Source: Colletes latitarsis (taxonomy: Eukaryota > Arthropoda > Insecta > Hymenoptera > Colletidae). Taken from it: 64,000 nucleotides of DNA. Location: assembly GCF_051014445.1 (NCBI RefSeq), contig NW_027488379.1, positions 2,976,001 to 3,040,000 on the forward strand. The letters run 5' to 3'. The translations under genes were made by a program, and so were the position numbers. A model generated the notes under the pieces. That model made no database searches and was not told where the DNA came from. It worked only from the letters and a program-made list of their open reading frames with translations. Within the stretch, counting starts at the first letter, position 1. Every line of letters begins with the position of its first letter. Below are positions 27,501 through 37,297 of this stretch, piece by piece.

Positions 27501-29105
27501 CACACTGAAACAGTCAATTAAACCTGGTTGCGATTAATATGATAGAGGATAACGCCGGTTATGTCTCGGGTAGGTCTGGGATTTGCCCTCATCTGGCTCG
27601 TACTAACGCATTTTTCGCATACTTGTTGGCCAGATCCTGGCCTTTTTCTGGCTTGGACCACGTAGTAATGTGGTACCACACCGAAACAGTCAATTAAACC
27701 TGGTTGCGAATAATATTTTAGAGGATAACGCCGGTTATGTCTCGGTTAGGTCTGGGATTTGCCCTCATCTGGATCGTACTTTCGCATTTTTCGCATACTT
27801 GTTGGCCAGATCCTGGGTTTTTTCTGGTTTGGATCATCGTAGCAATGCGGTACCACACCGAAACAGTCATTTATACCTGGTTGCGGTTAATATTTTAGGG
27901 GATAACGCCGGTTTTGTCTGGGTTAGGTCTGGTATTTGCCCTCATCTGGCTCGAACTTTCGCATTTTTCTCATACTTGTTGGCCAGATCCTGGGCTTTAT
28001 CTGGTTTGGATCACGTAGTAATGCGTTACCACACCGAAACAGTCAAATAAACCTGGTTGCGATTAATATTTTAGAGGATAACGCCGGTTATGTCTCGGTT
28101 AGTTCTGGGATTTGTCCTCATCTGGCTCGTTCTTCCGCATTTTTCGCATACTTGTTGGGCAGATCCTGGGCTTTTTCTGATTTGGATCACGTAGTAACGT
28201 GGTACCACACTGAAACAATTAATTAAACCTGGTTGCAATTAATATTTTAGAGGATAACGCCGGTATGTCTCGGTTTGGTCTGGTATTTGCAATCATCTGG
28301 ATCATATATTCGCATTTTTCTCATCCTTGTTGGCCAGATCCTGGCCTTTCTCTGGTTTGGATCACGTAGTAATGCGGTACCACACCGAAACAGTCAATTA
28401 AACCTGGTTGCGATTAATATTTTAGGGGATCTCGCCGGTTATGTCTGGGTTAGTTCTGGTACTTGCAATCATCTGGCTCATACTTTCGCATTTTTTGCAT
28501 ACTTGTTGGCCAGATCCTGGGTTTTTTCTGGTTTGGATCATCGTAGCAATGCGGTACCACACCGAAACAGTCATTTATACCTGGTTGCAATTAATATTTT
28601 AGAGGATAACGCCGGTATGTCTCGGTTTGGTCTGGTATTTGCAATCATCTGGCTCGTAGTTTCACGTTTTTCGCATACTTGTTGGCCAGATCCTGGCCTC
28701 TTTCTGGTTTGGATCACGTAGTAATGCGGCACCACACCGAAACAGTCAATTAAACCTGGTTGCGATTAATATTTTAGAGGATAACGCTGGTTATGTCTCG
28801 GTGACGTCTGGGATTTGCCCCCATCTGGCTCGTACTTTCGCATTTTTCTCATAGTTGTTGAACAGATCCTGGGTTTTTTCTGGTTTGGATCCCGTAGTAA
28901 TGTGGTTCCACACCGAAACAGTCAATTGAACCTGGTTACGATTAATATTTTAAAGGATAACGCCGGTTATGTCTCGGTTAGGTCTGGTATTTGCCCTCAT
29001 CTGGCTCGGACTTTCGCATTTTTCGCATACTTGTTGGCCAGACCCTGGCCCTTTTCTGGTTTGGATCACGTAGCAAAGTGGCACCAGACTGAAACAGTCA
29101 ATTAA
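24600..29105 (+). repeat. Mosaic duplication, family A, copy 2
   Basis: Right-hand counterpart of 20045-24100, with two extra monomers at about 26.5-26.8 kb. Its interval 25.42-25.95 kb, marked by the internal deletion actttcgctattctc (25503), is itself repeated near 29.19 kb at a 3,683-bp offset. This shows overlapping rounds of duplication. Confidence 0.8.
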
Positions 29106-30082
29106 ACCTGGTTGCGAATAATATTTTAGAGGATAATGCTGGTTATGTCTGTGATAGTTCTGGTATTTGCAATCATCTGGCTCATACTTTCGCTATTCTC
29201 ATAGTTGTTGGCCAGATCCTGGGTTTTTTTCTGGTTTGGATCCCGTAGTAATGCGGTACCACACCGAAACAGTTAATTAAATCTGGTTGCGATTAATATT
29301 TTAGAGGATAGTGACGGTAATGTCTCGGTTAGGTCTGGTATTTGCCCTCATCTGGCTCGGACTTTCGCATTTTTCGCATTCTTGTTGGCCAGATCCTGGC
29401 CTTTTTCTGGCTTGGACCACGTAGTAATGTGGTACCACACCGAAACAGTCAATTAAACCTGGTTACGAATAATATTTTAGAGGATAACGCTGGTTATGCC
29501 TGGGATAGTTCTGGTATTTGCATTCATCTGGCTCATATTTTCGCGTTTTTCTCATAGTTGTCGGCCAGATCCTGGGTTTTTTCTGGTTTGGATCCCATAG
29601 TAATGTGGTTCCACACCGATACAGTCAATTAAACCTGGTTGCGATTAATATTTTAGAGGATAACGCTGGTTATGTCTGGGTTAGTCCTAGTATTTGCAAT
29701 CATCTGGCTCATACTTTCGCATTTTTCGCATACCTGTTGGCCAGATCCTGGGTTTTCTCAGGTTTGGATCCCGTAGTAATGTGGTTCCACAACGAAACAG
29801 TCAATTAAACCTGGTTGCGATTAATATTTTACAGGATAACGCCGGTTATGTCTCGGTTAGGTCTAGGATTTGCCCCATCTGGCTCGTACTTTCGCATTTT
29901 TCGCATACTTGTTAGCCAGATCCTGGCCTCTTTCTGGTTTGGATCATCGTAGCAATGCGGTACCACACCGAAACAGTCAATTATACGTGGTTGCGATTAA
30001 TATTTTAGAGCATAGCGCCGGTTATGTCTCGGTTAGGTCTAGGATTTGCCCTCATTTGGATCGTACTTTCGCATTTTTCCCA

Positions 30083-30095
30083 TACTTGTTGGCCA
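30083..30095 (+). other. Paralogous empty target site 2 for retrotransposon copy 1
   Basis: Second unoccupied paralogue. The neighbouring monomers (29820-30080 and 30096-30350) show the same variant order as the flanks of the element, including gttagccagatcc, gatcatcgtagc and gggatgtttctgg. The base before the site differs (ttttcccatac rather than ttttcgcatac). Confidence 0.8.
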
Positions 30096-33000
30096 GATCC
30101 TGGGTTTTTTCTGGTTTGGATCCCGTAGTAATGTGGTTCCACACCGAAACAGTCAATTAAACCTAGTTGCGATTAATATTTTAGGGGATAACGCCGGTTA
30201 CGTCTCGGTTAGGTCTGGGATTTTCCCTCATCTGACTCGTACTTTCGCATTTTTCGCATTCTTGTTGGCCCGATCCTGGGATGTTTCTGGTTTGGATCAC
30301 GTAGTAATGTGTTACCACACTGAAACAGTCATTAAAAGCATGTTCCGATTCGTATTTTAGAGGATAACGCTGGTTATGTCAGGGTTAGTTCTGGTATTTG
30401 CAATCATCTTGCTCAGACTTTCGCATTTTTCTCATCCATGTTGGCCAGATCCTGGCCTTTCTCTGGTTTGGATCACGTAGTAATGCGGTACCACACCGAA
30501 ACAGTCAATTAAACCTGGTTGCGATTAGTATTTTAGAGGATAACGCTGGTTATGTTTCGGTTAGGTCTGGGATTTGCCCTCATCTGACTCGTACTTTCGC
30601 ATTTTTCGCATACTTGTTGGCCAGATCCAGGCCTTTTTCTGGTTTGGATCACGTAGTAACGCGGTACCACACCGAAACAGCCAATTACACCAGTTTGCGA
30701 TTAATATTTTAGAGGATAACGCGGGTTATGTCTCGGTTAGGTCTAGGAATTGCCGTCATCCGTCTCGTACTTTCGCGTTTTTCGCATACATGTTGGCCAG
30801 ATCCTGCGTCTTATCGGGTTTGGATCCCATAGTAATGTGGTTCCACACCGATGCAGTCAATTAAACCTGTTTGCGATTAATATTTTAAGGGATATCGCCG
30901 GTTATGTCTCGGTTAGGTCTGGGATTTGCATTCATCTGGCTCATACTTTCGCGTTTTTCTCATAGTTGTTGGCCAGATCCTGGGTTTTTTCTGGTTTGGA
31001 TCCCGTAGTAATGTGGTTCCACACCGAAACAGTCAATTAAACCTGGTTGCGATTAATATTTTAGAGGATAACGCTGGTTATGTCTGGGTTAGTCCTAGTA
31101 TTTGCAATCATCTGGCTCATACTTTCGCATTTTTCGCATACCTGTTGGCCAGATCCTGGGTTTTCTCAGTTTTGGATCCCGTAGTAATGTGGTTCCGCAC
31201 CGAAACAGTCAATTAAACCTGATTGCGATTAATATTTTACACGATAACGCCGGTTATGTCTCGGTTAGGCCTGGGACTTGCCCTCATCTGGCTCATACTT
31301 TCGCAATTTTCGCATACTTGTTGGCCAGATCCTGGCCTTCTTCTGGCTTGGACCACGCAGTAATGTGGCGTCACACTGAAACAGCCAATTAAACCTGGTT
31401 CCGATTAGTATTTTAGAGGAGAACGCCGGTAATGTCTCGGTTTGGTCTGGTATTTGCCCTCATCTGGCTCGTTCTTTCACATTTTTCGCATACTTGTTGG
31501 CCCGATCCCGTTCTTTTTCTGGCTTGGACCACGAAGTAAAGTGGTACCACACAGAAACAGTCAATTAAACCTGTGTCCGATTAATATTTTAGAGGATAAC
31601 GCGGGTTATGTCTGGGTTAGGTCTGGTATTTGCCCTCATCTGGCTCGTATATTCGCACTTTTCGCATATTTGTCGGCCAGATCCTGGGTTTTTTCTGGTT
31701 TGGAGCCCGTAGAAATGTGGTTCCACATCGAAACTGTCAATTAAACCTGGTTGCGATTAATATTTTAGAGGATAACGCCGGTTATGTCTCGGTTAGGGCT
31801 GGTATTTTTCCTCATCTGGCTCGTACTTTCGCGTTTTTCGCATACTTGTTGGCCAGATGCTGGCCTTTTTCTGGTTTGGTTCACGTAGTAATGTGGCACC
31901 ACACTGAAACAGTCAATAGAAGCTGGTTCCGATTAGTATTATAGTGGATAACGCTGGTTATATCTGGGTTAGTTCTGGTATTTGCAATAATCTGGCTCCA
32001 ACTTTCGCGTTTTTCGGATACTTGTTGGCCAAATCCTGGGATTTTTCAGATTTTGATCCCGTAGTAATGTGGTTCCACACCGAAACGGTCAATTAAACCC
32101 GGCTGCGATTAATATTTTATAGGATAACGCCGGTGATGTCTGGGTTAGGTCTGGTATTTGCCCTCATCTGGCTCGTACTTTCGCATTTCTCGCATACTTG
32201 TTGGCCAGATGTTGGGTTTTTTGTGGATTGTATCCCGTCGTAGTGTGGTACCACACCGAAGCTGTCAATTAAACCTGTTTGCGATTAATATTTTAGAGGA
32301 TATTGCCGGTTATGTCTGGGTTAAGTCTGGTATTTGCCATCATCTAGCACATACTTTCGCGTTTTTCGCGTACTTGTTGTCCAAATCCTGTGATTTTTCA
32401 CGTTTTGATCCCGTAGTAATGTGGTTCCACACCGAAACGGTCAATTAAACCTGGTTGCGAATAATATTTTAGAGGATAACGCTGGTTATGTCTCTGTTAG
32501 GTCTGGTATTTGCATTCATCTGGCTCATACTTTCGCGTTTTTCTCATAGTTGTTGGTCAGATCCTAGACTTTTTATGGTTTGGATCACGTAGTAATGCGG
32601 TACCACACCGAAACAGTCAATTAAACCTTGTTGCGATTAATATTTTAGAGGATAACGCCGGTTATGTCTCGGTTAGGTCTGGGATTTGCCTTCATCTGAC
32701 TCGTACTTTCGCATTTTTCGCATACTTGTTGGCCAGATCCAGGCCTTTTTCTGGTTTGGATCACGTAGTAACGCGGTACCACACCGAAACAGTCAATTAC
32801 ACCAGGTTGCGATTAATATTTTAGAGGATAACGCGGATTATGTCTCGGCTAGGTCTAGGAATTGCCGTCATCCGTCTCGTACTTTCGCGTTTTTCGCATA
32901 CATGTTGGCCAGATCCTGCGTTTTATCTGGTTTGGATCCCGTAGTAATGTGGTTCCACACCGAAGCAGTCAATTAAACCTGTTTGCGATTAATATTTTTG

Positions 33001-34659
33001 GGGATATCGCCGGTAATGTCTCGGTTAGGTCTGGGATTTGCCCTCATCTGACTCGTACTTTCGCACTTTTCGCATACTTGTTGGCCAGATCCTGTGATTT
33101 TTCAGGTTTTGATCCCGTAGTAATGTGGTTCCACACCGAAACGGTCAATTAAACCCGCCTGCGATTAATATTTTATAGGATAACGCCGGTGATGTCTGGG
33201 TTAGGTCTGGTATTTGCCCTCATCTGGCTCGTACTTTCGCATTTTTCGCATACTTGTTGGCCAGATCCTGGGTTTTTTGTGGATTGGATCCCGTCGTAGT
33301 GTGGTTCCACACCGAAACAGTTAATTAAACCTGGTTGCGATTAATATTTTAGAGGATAACGCCGGTTATGTCTTGGTTAGGTCTGGTATTTGCCCTCATC
33401 TGGCTCGTACTTTCGCATTTTTCGCTTACTTGTTGGCCTGATCCTTGCCTTTATATGGTTTGGATCACGTAGTAATGCGGTACCACACCGAAGCAGTCAA
33501 TTAAACCTGGTTGCGATTAATATTTTAGAGGATAACGCCGGTTATGTCTCGGTTAGGTCTGGGATTTGCCCTCATCAGGCTCGTATATTCGCACTTTTCG
33601 CATAGTTGTTGGCCAGATCCTGGCCTTTTTCAGGCTTGGACCACGTAGTAATGTGGTACCACACCGAAACAGTCAATTAAACCTGGTTGCGAATAATATT
33701 TTAGAGGATAACGCTGGTTATGTCTCTGTTAGGTCTGGTATTTGCATTCATCTGGCTCATACTTTCGCGTTTTTCTCATAGTTGTTGGTCAGATCCTGGG
33801 TTTTTTCTGATTTGGATCCCGTAGTAATGTGGTTCCACACCGAAACAGTCAATTAAACCTGGTTGCGATTAATATTTTAGAGGATAACGCTGGTTATGTC
33901 TGGGTTAGTCCTAGTATTTGCAATCATCTGGCTCATACTTTCGCATTTTTCGCATACCTGTTGGCCAGATCCTGGGTTTTCTCGGGTTTGGATCCCGTAG
34001 TAATGTGGTTCCACAACGAAACAGTCAATTAAACCTGGTTGAGATTAATATTTTAGAGGATAACGCCGGTTATGTCTCGGGTAGGTCTGGGATTTGTCCT
34101 CATCTGGCTCGTACTTTCACGTTTTTCGCATACTTGTTGGCCAGATCCAGGGCTTTTTCTGGTTTGGATCACGTAGTAATGTGGTTCCACACCGAAACAG
34201 TCAATTAAACCTGGTTGCGAATAATATTTTAGAGGATAATGCTGGTTATGTCTGTGATAGTTCTGGTATTTGCAATCATCTTGCTCATACTTTCGCATTT
34301 TTCGCATACCTGTTGGCCAGATCCTGGGTTTTCTCAGGTTTGGATCCCGTAGTAATGTGGTTCCACACCGAAACAGTCAATTAAACCTGGTTGCGATTAA
34401 TATTTTACAGGATAACGCCGGTTATGTCTCGGTTTGGTCTGGGATTTGCCCTCATCTGGCTCGTACTTTCGCATTTTTCGCATACTTGTTAGCCAGATCC
34501 TGGCCTCTTTCTGGTTTGGATCATCGTAGCAATGCGGTACCACACCGAAACAGTCAATTATACCTGGTTGCGATTAATATTTTAGAGGATAGCGCCGGTT
34601 ATGTCTCGGTTTGGTCTGGGATTTGCCCTCATCTGGATCGTACTTTCGCATTTTTCGCA

Positions 34660-34672
34660 TACTTGTTGGCCA
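34660..34672 (+). repeat. Target-site duplication, 5' copy (element copy 1)
   Basis: tacttgttggcca, the last 13 bases of satellite before the GC-rich element. It is repeated right after the poly(A) tail at 37320-37332. The preceding base is also A, so the duplication could be 14 bp with one A hidden in the tail. Confidence 0.93.
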
Positions 34673-36781
34673 CTCCAGACCCTTGATGACGATCCATGGG
34701 GGCGCCCATATAAGGTGGTGCTGAATAAGCTCCGCCCGTGGGCGCCCCCCGTCACCGAGGGTCTTGACCCCCGGCTGCTGGAGGACGTGGTCAATACACT
34801 CTTCCCAACTGGGGAGAGGGGACCGCGTCCTCCGGCGGCGGCGGCTGTCCCAGTGGAGTGGACGGCCGAGCTGGGGGTCACGCAGGAGGAGCTGGCAGCG
34901 GCCATCAGACGGCTCGGGGGTCGTAACACGGCCCCGGGTCCGGATGGTGTGCCCGGCCGGGTTTGGGTCTTGACCCAGGGCGTCCTTGGGGCCGACCTCA
35001 GGCGGTTGTTCGACCGCTGCCTGAGGGACGGGCGATTCCCCCCCAGTTGGAAGGTGGCGAGGATGGTCCTCCTCCGGAAGGAGGGTCGGCCCGCGGAGTC
35101 TCCCTCCGCATACCGGCCCATTTGTCTCCTCGACGAGGTGGGCAAGCTCTTCGAGCGTGTGATTGCTGCCCGCCTCGTCGAGCACCTGTCGCGGGGTGAT
35201 CCCGGTCTGGCCGACTGCCAGTTCGGTTTCCGGGGGGGCCGATCGACTATCGACGCGATAGGTCGTGTGAGGGCCCTCTCGGAGGCGGCCGTCTCCCGGG
35301 GAGGGGTGGCATTGGCAATATCCTTGGATATTGCCAATGCCTTTAACACCCTCCCCTGGGAAGAGATAAGGAGGGGGCTCGAATATCATCGAGTCCCCCC
35401 TTGTCTCAGGGCGGTCGTCGGGGATTATCTCCGCGGCAGGTGGATCGAGTATCCGGGCCGGGATGGTGATATGCGGAGGGAGGTGTACTGCGGTGTTCCG
35501 CAGGGGTCGGTCCTCGGGCCACTCCTGTGGAGCATCGCGTACGACTCGGTGTTGCGGGCCGGCCTCCCCGACGGCGTCAGCGCGGTGTGTTATGCGGATG
35601 ACACACTGGTGCTGGCCGTCGGGGCGCACTGGGGGAGGGCCATGCGTCGCGCGGAGGAGGGGTCGCAACGCGTCGTCGACCGGATCAGGGGGATGGGGAT
35701 GACGGTGGCGGTCCATAAGACCGAGGTGATTGCGTTTCATTCACCTCGGCAGGATCCGCCACCCCCTCTGATTCGGGTGGGTGGGGCTGACATCGAGGTG
35801 AAGCCCCAGATCAGGTATCTGGGGCTGATCCTCGATAGCCACTGGCGTTTCGAGAAGCATTTCCGCTGCCTGGTCCCCCGGTTGGAAAGGATGGTTGCGG
35901 CTCTGGGCCGGATCCTGCCCAACCTGGGGGGCCCGGCGGGCCGAGTTCGTCGCCTCTATGTGGCAATGGTCCAGTCGGTGGCCCTATACGGGGCCCCCGT
36001 CTGGGCGGACGACCTGGCTGCCTCCCGGCGCAGCATGACTATGCTGCGTCGGGTGCAGAGGCGCATGGCGCTCAGGGTCGTCCGCGGGTATCGGACCATG
36101 TCACATGAGGCGGCGACGGTTCTAGCGGGGATGCCGCCCATGGACCTGCTCGCGCGGTCGCACGCGGTGATGTACCGGCACCGCGTCGACCGTCGCGCGG
36201 GGGTGAGGGCGGTCCCGGGCGGGCAGGAACCTGCTTGGGGCGATTTGAAGCGCCAGGCCCGGCAGTCCGTGTTGCTCGCGTGGCAGGAGCGGCTGGCTCT
36301 GCCAACCGCGGGGCACCGGACTGTCGGGGCTGTTCGGCCACTCCTGAAGGAGTGGCTGGACAGAGGCCATGGCAGCCTCACCTACCGGCTGGCACAGGTA
36401 TTTTCCGGGCATGGCAGCTTCGGAAGATACCTGTGCCGGATAGGGAAGGAGCCGACGGCGCGTTGCTGCCACTGCGACGCTGAGCAGGACACGGCGGATC
36501 ATACCCTGGAGGTATGCCCCGCGTGGGAGGGGGAGTGCCGGGTCCTGGTCGGCGTCGTCGGGCGGGATGTCTCGCTGCCGGGCGTGGTGCGCGCCATGCT
36601 CGGCAGCGAGGAGAAGTGGAGGGCCGTGGCCTCCTTCTGCGAGAACGTAATGTTGCAGAAGGAGGCCGCGGGGAGGGAGCGCGAGCTTCAGCGGCGCGCT
36701 GAAGCTCGCGCTCGTGCGGTGGCCCGAGGTCGTCGCCCGGTCGCGAGGCGTCGCGGGCGGCCGCCTCGGCGTGGCGGATGA
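34673..36781 (+). CDS. Reverse transcriptase, C-terminal part of LINE ORF2 (5'-truncated)
   Basis: 702 element-derived residues, open to the stop. In order (numbered from the junction): DDPWGRPYK lead-in (~6-14), APGPDGVP (~98), LLDEVGKLFERVI, GFRGGRSTIDAI, motif A SLDIANAF with catalytic D219, motif B PQGSVLGP (276), motif C YADD (307-310, catalytic D309 and D310), KTEVIAF, RYLGLILDSHW, a thumb/connection region, then a CCHC knuckle C598, C601, H610, C615 and a basic Arg-rich tail. All key RT residues are intact with no frameshift, so the insertion looks recent. In the family this enzyme copies the element RNA at a nicked target; the endonuclease that would nick is missing here. The frame stays open upstream into satellite to an ATG at 34601, which adds 24 repeat-encoded residues. 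That start is accidental, and no promoter is seen. Confidence 0.93.
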   Translation, partial: LQTLDDDPWGRPYKVVLNKLRPWAPPVTEGLDPRLLEDVVNTLFPTGERGPRPPAAAAVPVEWTAELGVTQEELAAAIRRLGGRNTAPGPDGVPGRVWVLTQGVLGADLRRLFDRCLRDGRFPPSWKVARMVLLRKEGRPAESPSAYRPICLLDEVGKLFERVIAARLVEHLSRGDPGLADCQFGFRGGRSTIDAIGRVRALSEAAVSRGGVALAISLDIANAFNTLPWEEIRRGLEYHRVPPCLRAVVGDYLRGRWIEYPGRDGDMRREVYCGVPQGSVLGPLLWSIAYDSVLRAGLPDGVSAVCYADDTLVLAVGAHWGRAMRRAEEGSQRVVDRIRGMGMTVAVHKTEVIAFHSPRQDPPPPLIRVGGADIEVKPQIRYLGLILDSHWRFEKHFRCLVPRLERMVAALGRILPNLGGPAGRVRRLYVAMVQSVALYGAPVWADDLAASRRSMTMLRRVQRRMALRVVRGYRTMSHEAATVLAGMPPMDLLARSHAVMYRHRVDRRAGVRAVPGGQEPAWGDLKRQARQSVLLAWQERLALPTAGHRTVGAVRPLLKEWLDRGHGSLTYRLAQVFSGHGSFGRYLCRIGKEPTARCCHCDAEQDTADHTLEVCPAWEGECRVLVGVVGRDVSLPGVVRAMLGSEEKWRAVASFCENVMLQKEAAGRERELQRRAEARARAVARGRRPVARRRGRPPRRGG
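34996..35026 (+). other. Coding-region hairpin, 8-bp stem
   Basis: cctcaggc at 34996-35003 pairs perfectly with gcctgagg at 35019-35026. A short inner ggt/acc pairing lies inside. First clear member of the hairpin chain in the RT frame. Confidence 0.6.
35129..35182 (+). other. Coding-region hairpin, 16-bp stem
   Basis: ctcgacgaggtgggca (35129-35144) pairs along its full length with tgcccgcctcgtcgag (35167-35182), with one T·G wobble. The 22-nt interior contains a nested gctc/gagc stem (35146-35156). It encodes the LLDEVGKLFERVIAARL segment of the RT. Confidence 0.8.
35295..35360 (+). other. Coding-region hairpin over RT motif A (16-bp inner stem, 2-nt loop)
   Basis: ggcattggcaatatcc (35308-35323) and ggatattgccaatgcc (35326-35341) are perfect complements separated by only tt. 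An outer stem pairs 35295-35307 with 35348-35360 (about 12 bp with small bulges). The tip lies in the SLD codons of motif A, two codons including the catalytic Asp. At the DNA level this is a strong cruciform candidate. Confidence 0.85.
35373..35398 (+). other. Coding-region hairpin, 10-bp stem
   Basis: gggggctcga (35373-35382) pairs with tcgagtcccc (35389-35398), with one G·T wobble and a six-base loop. It lies immediately downstream of the motif A hairpin. Confidence 0.65.
35488..35503 (+). other. Coding-region hairpin over RT motif B, 6-bp stem
   Basis: ctgcgg (35488-35493) and ccgcag (35498-35503) flank a four-base loop tgtt. The 3' arm is made of the Pro-Gln codons of PQGS. It is short and could occur by chance; listed because of its position between the motif A and motif C hairpins. 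Confidence 0.45.
35566..35624 (+). other. Nested coding-region hairpin with YADD codons in its apical loop
   Basis: The outer stem ccccgacggc (35566-35575) pairs perfectly with gccgtcgggg (35615-35624). The middle stem cagc (35578-35581) pairs with gctg (35611-35614). The inner stem gtgtgt (35585-35590) pairs with acacac (35601-35606). The ten-base apical loop 35591-35600 reads tatgcggatg, beginning exactly at the Tyr codon of YADD. Confidence 0.8.
35721..35826 (+). other. Two consecutive coding-region hairpins (9 and 10 bp)
   Basis: ccgaggtga (35721-35729) pairs with tcacctcgg (35741-35749). agccccagat (35802-35811) pairs with atctggggct (35817-35826) across a five-base loop. Both stems are perfect. 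They cover the KTEVIAF and RYLGL segments. Confidence 0.7.
36025..36199 (+). other. Two coding-region hairpins (12 bp and about 17 bp imperfect)
   Basis: ccggcgcagcat (36025-36036) pairs with atgctgcgtcgg (36041-36052) with one wobble and a four-base loop. 36151-36169 (cgcgcggtcg, then cacgcggtg) pairs with 36179-36199 with small bulges and a nine-base loop. They encode the region after the RT thumb. Confidence 0.65.
36335..36437 (+). other. Two coding-region hairpins (11 bp each)
   Basis: gccactcct (36337-36345) pairs perfectly with aggagtggc (36348-36356) around a two-base loop, extended by one wobble and one C-G pair. ggcacaggtat (36391-36401) pairs perfectly with atacctgtgcc (36427-36437). 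They lie upstream of the CCHC knuckle. Confidence 0.65.
36678..36712 (+). other. Coding-region hairpin, perfect 15-bp stem
   Basis: agcgcgagcttcagc (36678-36692) is the exact reverse complement of gctgaagctcgcgct (36698-36712), with a five-base loop. It encodes the Arg/Glu-rich segment near the end of the protein, about 65 bp before the stop. Confidence 0.85.
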
Positions 36782-37297
36782 CCTAGGCTGGGAGGGGGGT
36801 CCTGAGGGGACCCTCCTCCCGCCAGGCGGCGCCGGGTCGGACCGGTTGGGGGTAGGAGTGCCTCCCCCTACCGGTCCGATGCAAGGGCAGGCACCCTCGG
36901 CGGTCTGGTGCGGCCATGAACGCCCGGCCGCCGAGGGGTGGAAACGGGGTCGCGGGCGGTTGCGAGTTGGGGCTCGCAGCCGCCACTAAACGCGGCCCCG
37001 GGACGGATAGCGGCGGGAAGGAGTGGCCCCGTCCCGCCGCTATGAGGCAGTGTGTCTACTGGGGGGACCGATTGTCCCCCCGGGTGATGGGCGCGAAAGC
37101 GCGGGCACGGGGAGGATACCGGAAGAATGCTTCGAGCGATTCCCGGTATCCTCCCAAAGCGTGCCGAAGGGTCACCGTGGGGTTTTTAGTGGGTAGGTCC
37201 CGCGCCTGTCGTTGTACGGGCGCGGGGAATCCCACACACCCCTCCCACCTCTCCCCAAGGAGGTGGGAGGGAGTCTTTCGAAGATTTTCCCCACGAC
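36782..37297 (+). other. 3' UTR of retrotransposon copy 1: ten consecutive stem-loops
   Basis: Non-coding tail between the stop codon and poly(A). Stems (arm/arm): 36790-36802/36808-36820 (13 bp, one wobble); 36837-36846/36870-36879 (10 bp, with inner ggggg/ccccc); 36896-36903/36928-36935 (8 bp); 36955-36966/36973-36984 (12 bp, one wobble); 37007-37018/37032-37043 (12 bp); 37061-37068/37074-37081 (8 bp); 37091-37094/37099-37102 (gcgc around a GAAA tetraloop); 37111-37122/37143-37154 (12 bp); 37199-37206/37219-37226 (8 bp); 37240-37250/37261-37271 (11 bp). In related elements the 3' UTR is bound by the RT to start priming, and that role is inferred here. Confidence 0.85.

Larger units (their letters stand above)
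1..34672 (+). repeat. Satellite family A, 176-bp monomer array (left part)
   Basis: Uninterrupted head-to-tail array. The landmark ttttagagg recurs at 304, 480 and 656, exactly 176 bp apart, and the spacing persists with small indels. Typical elements in order are a T-rich block with TTCGCAT twice, ttggccagatcctgg, a ggatcacgtagtaatg block, the dyad gtggtaccac, gaaacagtcaattaaacc, ggttgcgattaat, and ttttagaggataacgccgg. No gene is seen. The many ~96-residue open frames are by-products of the repeat. Monomers differ from each other, but identical monomer variants recur at distance in blocks, showing segmental amplification. Confidence 0.97.
29106..34672 (+). repeat. Family A sub-block with 2,112-bp internal duplication
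   Basis: 30574-30950 recurs at 32686-33060 with a 2,112-bp offset, exactly twelve monomers. 29.86-30.5 kb resembles 14.0-14.6 kb and the flanks of the retrotransposon. The dyad and 176-bp register are maintained throughout. No gene is seen up to the insertion. Confidence 0.75.

Noticed and set aside
150..34563. Dozens of similar ~96-residue plus-strand open frames (MPSSGSYFRIFRILVGQ type)
   Set aside because: They are one per monomer, overlap each other by the 176-bp period, change frame each monomer (176 is not a multiple of 3) and end at fixed satellite stops. They are by-products of the repeat, not a gene family.
34574..35740. 388-residue minus-strand frame opposite the RT
   Set aside because: It is a shadow of the GC-rich RT coding strand, rich in Pro, Arg and His, and has no recognisable motif.
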